24,618 nucleotides of DNA from Podochytrium sp. JEL0797 (taxonomy: Eukaryota > Chytridiomycota > Chytridiomycetes > Chytridiales > Chytriomycetaceae): the NCBI GenBank assembly GCA_027596195.1, contig JADGJG010000307.1, positions 1 to 24,618 of the forward strand, written 5' to 3'. A model generated the notes under the pieces. It ran no database searches. It saw only the letters and a program-made list of their open reading frames with translations, and was not told where the DNA came from. Each line of letters starts with the position of its first letter. The first letter of the stretch is position 1. The position numbers and the translations under genes are program-made. Positions 20,662-24,618 of the stretch are shown here, piece after piece.

Positions 20662-21337
20662 CTTTTGCGTGCGATTTTTCGCTGCGCTTTCGACATCTCC
20701 TTCATCCGTTATATTCCCTTCAATGTATCTCGTCTTGAAATGCGGTCGTGGCGATTAAATACCATGCTCTTTATTTCCGGATATTCCCTCCAAACACTAT
20801 GCCTGTACCGACGGGTTTATAATGATTGACTGTTTTGGAACAGGGAAATGAAAGAAAAGGCGGGGAAATACGCTTAGTCCCCCATCTTTAAAGGAATATT
20901 CCCTGGATGTGTCACACTACATGAGCCTGTGTTGACCTCTTGATCTTGCTTGCAATCGCAGATTTGCGGCAGGTTCATATCGAGTTTTAGAAATTGAAAT
21001 TGGGAGAAGAAAGCATCCACTGTTACCTCAAGGCACGCTATTTCGGCGTGGTCCCGAAGACGTAAAGCGGTGGTGGTAAAATTCCAAAAAATCTCTTCTT
21101 ATGTTTCGCTGCACATCCCTATGCGAATAGGAGTGCTGAACCGAAAACGAAAAGGAGCATCAGAAATGCCAGTTGAAAGATGCGTTCAAAAAGAAAGCAG
21201 CAAGCTGCCACGTGAAAAATATTGCTGTTGCGAAAAGATTTGCAGGAAAAAATTGTCAACAAGCAGTCTCAGATCGCGTCCATCATCGGTTCACTGTTCT
21301 GTTCTCTGCAAATATTACAAACAAAGCCCAGCTCAAC
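20662..21337. promoter_or_regulatory. Divergent intergenic region, TMF1 / receptor, copy 2
   Basis: No difference from 11790-12465 was seen. The three ATATTCCCT words fall at 20711-20719, 20781-20789 and 20896-20904. It presumably drives TMF1 copy 2 leftward and receptor copy 2 rightward. Confidence 0.5.
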
Positions 21338-24300
21338 ATGTTCCACGGAAGCCACTCGAACACACCCGGAAAGAATCTCACACTGTCAATCCTTCTGTTC
21401 GCCATCCACTTGATCATCGCGATCGCACACAAAAATCAATCGTATATCGCACTTGGGATTCTCAACTCGTATTCATATCCCAGCCTGGGTGTGCCTCTCA
21501 ACTCTTCAATTGTCCCTGAGTTCCTGAATAACAACACTGAAGTTAATCTGAATGGACCTGACGGAAGGACATATTTCATGGACATTTCCATCCAGGTCGC
21601 TGTCAATATGATCAACAATGACCCTCTTATTCTTCCAAACACAACTATAATCATTAAGCGATTCAATGTGCCAGTAATCTCAATGTGACACGCGGATATG
21701 CGATACAGAGCGTAATCAATGAAATTTCAGAGCAAGAAGGTGTTTTCCCATTCTAAAATGCTCTTGAATATTAACATCCCATATTTGATTTCAAAAGATT
21801 TGTTTGGCTTGATTATTTTAGAAGATTCCGAAACAACATATTTGACTGCAGAAATTACTTCCTTATACAAAATTGCCACATGTGGAGCAGAGCAACTTGG
21901 GTTGCGTCTCTCAGACAAAGACAAGTATCCATATTTTTTCCGAATGCAAGGTTTCGACTTTTTTTTTGCTTAAAAATTGAATGGGCAACTGATTTCTGTG
22001 ATTATACAGCTGGATATCAAGATATTGGTATCAACTATGTTCATTTGCTCCAGTTTTGGAATGTGACTCGTGTTGCTGTAGTTCAAATTTCAAATCAATA
22101 TTGTGAAACAAGTGAGAGCTCCTCTTGACCTCTCTTTATATGTTTTAACATTTAAATAGTATCGAAAAGCATCCAATTGGCACTTGTACAGAATGGCATT
22201 CAAGTTCTGACCATATGCAGTGCTCAGGCTACTTTGGCTCCAACAGATATTGGAGAACTTGCAAACTGCCTCCAGCTTGCTGATGCTCGATATATTTTGC
22301 TGATTGCAGATGGATTATGGGCCGCTCAAGTATACAATTATTTGGGATCTCATTATGGTTTGGTTGACAGTGCACATGTGTGGATTTCTCCATGGATTCC
22401 CCAGTTTAATGGTGACCCAACCATATGTGAGAAAAATATTAGCAAGTACTTGGCTGATTTGGTTTCCTCACTTTGCATGCAACAGTGTTTGGGCCTAACT
22501 ATTGGCAGCTTCTTGAAGGCTTTATTAACTTTGGAAATGGTCACACATTCCCATTGACTATTGAACTAGAAACTGCAATGATTGAGCTCTCAAATTCATC
22601 TGAGACTGGATTCCTCACTCCTATGTATCTTTTTGGAGCAGACATTCAGACAGAGTTTGATTGTGCCATGACGTTAATGTATGGCCTGGACCAGGTCTTG
22701 CAAACTATTGCTGACAGAACAGATAATGGGTTGAAGGTCACTGAATTGAAAGAGCATTTAAACTACACTGCTTTTATGAACACTGGGTATGATGGATATA
22801 CAGCCTCTCCAATGATTTTGACATCTTCTGGGGATCAAACAACTCCATACCTTGCCTGCTCCTATAGATATTTACTTTCTACCAGTTTTTGTGAGTCTGA
22901 AGCTGTATTTAAAAAATGTAGAGACTAATTTCCATTTGATAGGCTTTGGCCAAGTGGATTCAGCTTCCTCAATGTTCATGTATTATAATACCTCCTTTGC
23001 ATCTATATTCTATGGCAATACTTCAATTCCACCTCCTGATGGGCCAACACTGAGCATCCTTATAGATGATATATCAACTCAAAATGGCAAGATTATCCTG
23101 ACTCTATCAGTCTTGGGAATTGCATGCTGCCTTGCTTGCTTCATATTCATTTTTGCAAACCAGTCCAATGACTTGGTCAGAGCCAAAGTAATCTTTCAAG
23201 CTTGCATCTTTGCTGGAGGCCTTTTCTTGATGTTTCTCTCCATGATATTCTATCTGAACATTGCTTCATTCATGGCTTGCCAACTGAGAATTTGGTTGTT
23301 TGGGGTTGGGTCTGTACTCTGCTTGTCATCTCTGATGGCCAAGAATGTATTCATAGCCATAATGTATGGATCAAAGACAGTGGTAGGAAAGAGTAGGATG
23401 AAAAGCTTGAAGTTAAGCCACCAAATATTTCCCTTCCTATGTGCAGCAATTCAAATTGTAAGAAGAAATATTCTCAAATGTTAAATCACTGATTAAGTTT
23501 CTTTTCCAGACCATTTTATCTATCTACACATTGAAAGGGGGTTGTTCTCCTGCTTCTGGTGGTTGGTTCCTATTCCATCAGCACATGCCATAGTAAACCT
23601 GACAGCGTCAACTGGGAAACTGGTGTTTATGCATTCATTAGCATTTTAGCCTCCTCTCTGCTGCCAACTATCTACTATACACAAAATGTCAAAGGAGTCC
23701 ACAATGAAACCGGGATTCTTGTACTTGTCCCAATGTATGCTTTGTTGTATGGCCTTGTCAAGGCCATTATTGCTTCCCAGCTGACCCCCCAAACTGGAGT
23801 TTTCAGTGTTGTGAGCTTATGGGTGCTCTGTATGTCCCTCTTGGTGCTTTACTTTGGACATGTGATATTGACTGTGGAGAGGGAAGCAAATCAAAACAGA
23901 GTAATTAGCAAAACTCTCAGAGTTAGCAGCTACATAAAGATTCAGAGTGGCAATGCAAAGCCAGCAGTCCAGGTCAGAATGAATAGAATCAAAAAGTCAA
24001 AAGCTCTGCAGCTGGAAGATGCACTTCCTGGGAGTCCTTGTTATTATCAAAGAACCCAAGTTTCAACCAGATTAGTCTATCGTACAAGAATGGTGACAGG
24101 GGCACTGCATTTAACTGTTTGGTCTGCCTGGAAAACATCACTGATCTCAATCAACTATACAAACTTCAGGAAATGGGTGGCCTTTGAATCCCTACAGGAT
24201 TGTGAATGTTTTGGTTTGGAGAATGTGGTTTTGAGAACAAAAGGGCCTCGTGTTGAGATATTGCTTACAAATTCGTCCTCCCAGATGGCATTTCAATCTG

Positions 24301-24464
24301 ATTTTGCAGACTCTGGTACAGCAAATGGTTTTGCTCTTGCAATGAAAGCAGCATGGGATAATGCTTCTGTGAATTGTCTGGTGAAATACAGAAAAGAACG
24401 AATTGTCAATTTAATCATTTCAATCATAACAAATTCTCCGCTTCCCCTGGGAGGAAAGCACTAA
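21338..24464 (+). CDS. Class C (GABA-B-like) GPCR, copy 2, 7 exons, same frameshift
   Basis: Exons are 21338-21739, 21798-21950, 22010-22111, 22160-22426, 22486-22890, 22943-23457 and 23538-24464. All translations match copy 1, and the reading-frame break recurs at the same point (about 21660-21669). The break therefore either pre-dates the duplication, is a shared sequencing or consensus error, or is bypassed by an unusual splice. Helix, signal-peptide and tail features are as in copy 1. The stop codon again abuts an integrase fragment, so both copies end in the same way. Confidence 0.84.
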
Positions 24465-24614
24465 TGGAACTGGCAGTGGTTGAAGGAGACCATAAGGAGC
24501 ATGGCGATGGGGACGAGAGTGTTGGCAAGGATCGCAATTGGCAATCTTGGCAACCACGCGGCACATCTTGGGGAACCAGTAGTCACGTGAAAGCAGCTCG
24601 ACAGTCTTTGCAGT
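24465..24614 (-). mobile_element. Ty3/gypsy integrase zinc-binding fragment, copy 2
   Basis: Same remnant as 15593-15742, with the same frame (KTVELLSRDYWFP, CDPCQH, YGLLQPLPVP). It is the last feature of the window. If the locus leaves the repeat here, the sequence beyond 24618 should continue into the upstream part of the retrotransposon pol gene on the - strand; if a third unit follows, it should read into the PCYT2 leader. Confidence 0.8.
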
Positions 24615-24618
24615 ACCA

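Larger units (their letters stand above)
15743..24614. repeat. Tandem duplication unit, copy 2 (8,872 bp)
   Basis: Direct head-to-tail second copy of 6871-15742, with the same length and same gene order. After 24614 the window continues with ACCA, the first four bases of the unit, and stops. Differences from copy 1 are at 16491, 16500, 16501, 16607, 16880, 17016, 17055, 17249 and 17428. Its left neighbour is the integrase fragment of copy 1 rather than the native PCYT2 promoter, so this is the derived copy. Confidence 0.97.

Overview
The window looks like nuclear DNA of an early-diverging, probably zoosporic fungus, and a chytrid is my best guess. The genes are dense and cut by many very short GT-AG introns (39 to 100 bp). 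They include a cullin, cystinosins, the Kennedy-pathway enzyme PCYT2 and a TMF golgin, together with a class C (GABA-B-like) seven-helix receptor. That last family is absent from most Dikarya but expanded in chytrids. The taxon is inferred from gene content and architecture, not from a marker gene.

Unique part (1 to 6870): a poly-C run opens the window inside a cullin-1 gene (+ strand, 5' end missing, five exons seen). Two tandem cystinosin-like PQ-loop transporter genes follow on the - strand (each 249 aa, single exon). Next is an eight-exon - strand gene for a 684-aa, mostly helical protein that I do not recognise. Its proposed start lies 222 bp from the start of PCYT2, so the two genes appear to share a promoter.

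Duplicated part (6871 to 24618): an 8,872-bp unit is present twice in direct tandem (6871-15742 and 15743-24614), and the window stops 4 bp into what would be a third unit. Each unit carries: PCYT2 (+, 5 exons, 378 aa); the golgin TMF1 (-, 12 exons, 875 aa), convergent with PCYT2 and only 58 bp from it; a 676-bp divergent intergenic region; a class C GPCR (+, 7 exons, about 920 aa, with one apparent frameshift in the ligand-binding domain); and, directly behind the receptor stop codon, a short piece of Ty3/gypsy integrase on the - strand. The inter-unit junction joins that integrase fragment to the PCYT2 leader, 15 bp before the PCYT2 start codon, at a possible 4 to 7 bp microhomology. The second PCYT2 copy therefore lacks the native promoter. 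Between the copies I found nine base differences, all within about 940 bp of PCYT2 and the 3' end of TMF1; the five in exons are all synonymous. Everything else I compared is identical, including a 13-G tract and a TG microsatellite.

The genes do not form a single pathway. CUL1 belongs to SCF ubiquitin ligases, the cystinosins to vacuolar/lysosomal cystine export, PCYT2 to phosphatidylethanolamine synthesis, TMF1 to Golgi vesicle tethering and the receptor to surface sensing. The most notable feature is the recent tandem duplication with a retroelement at its joint, or an assembly or circular-DNA artefact that imitates one.
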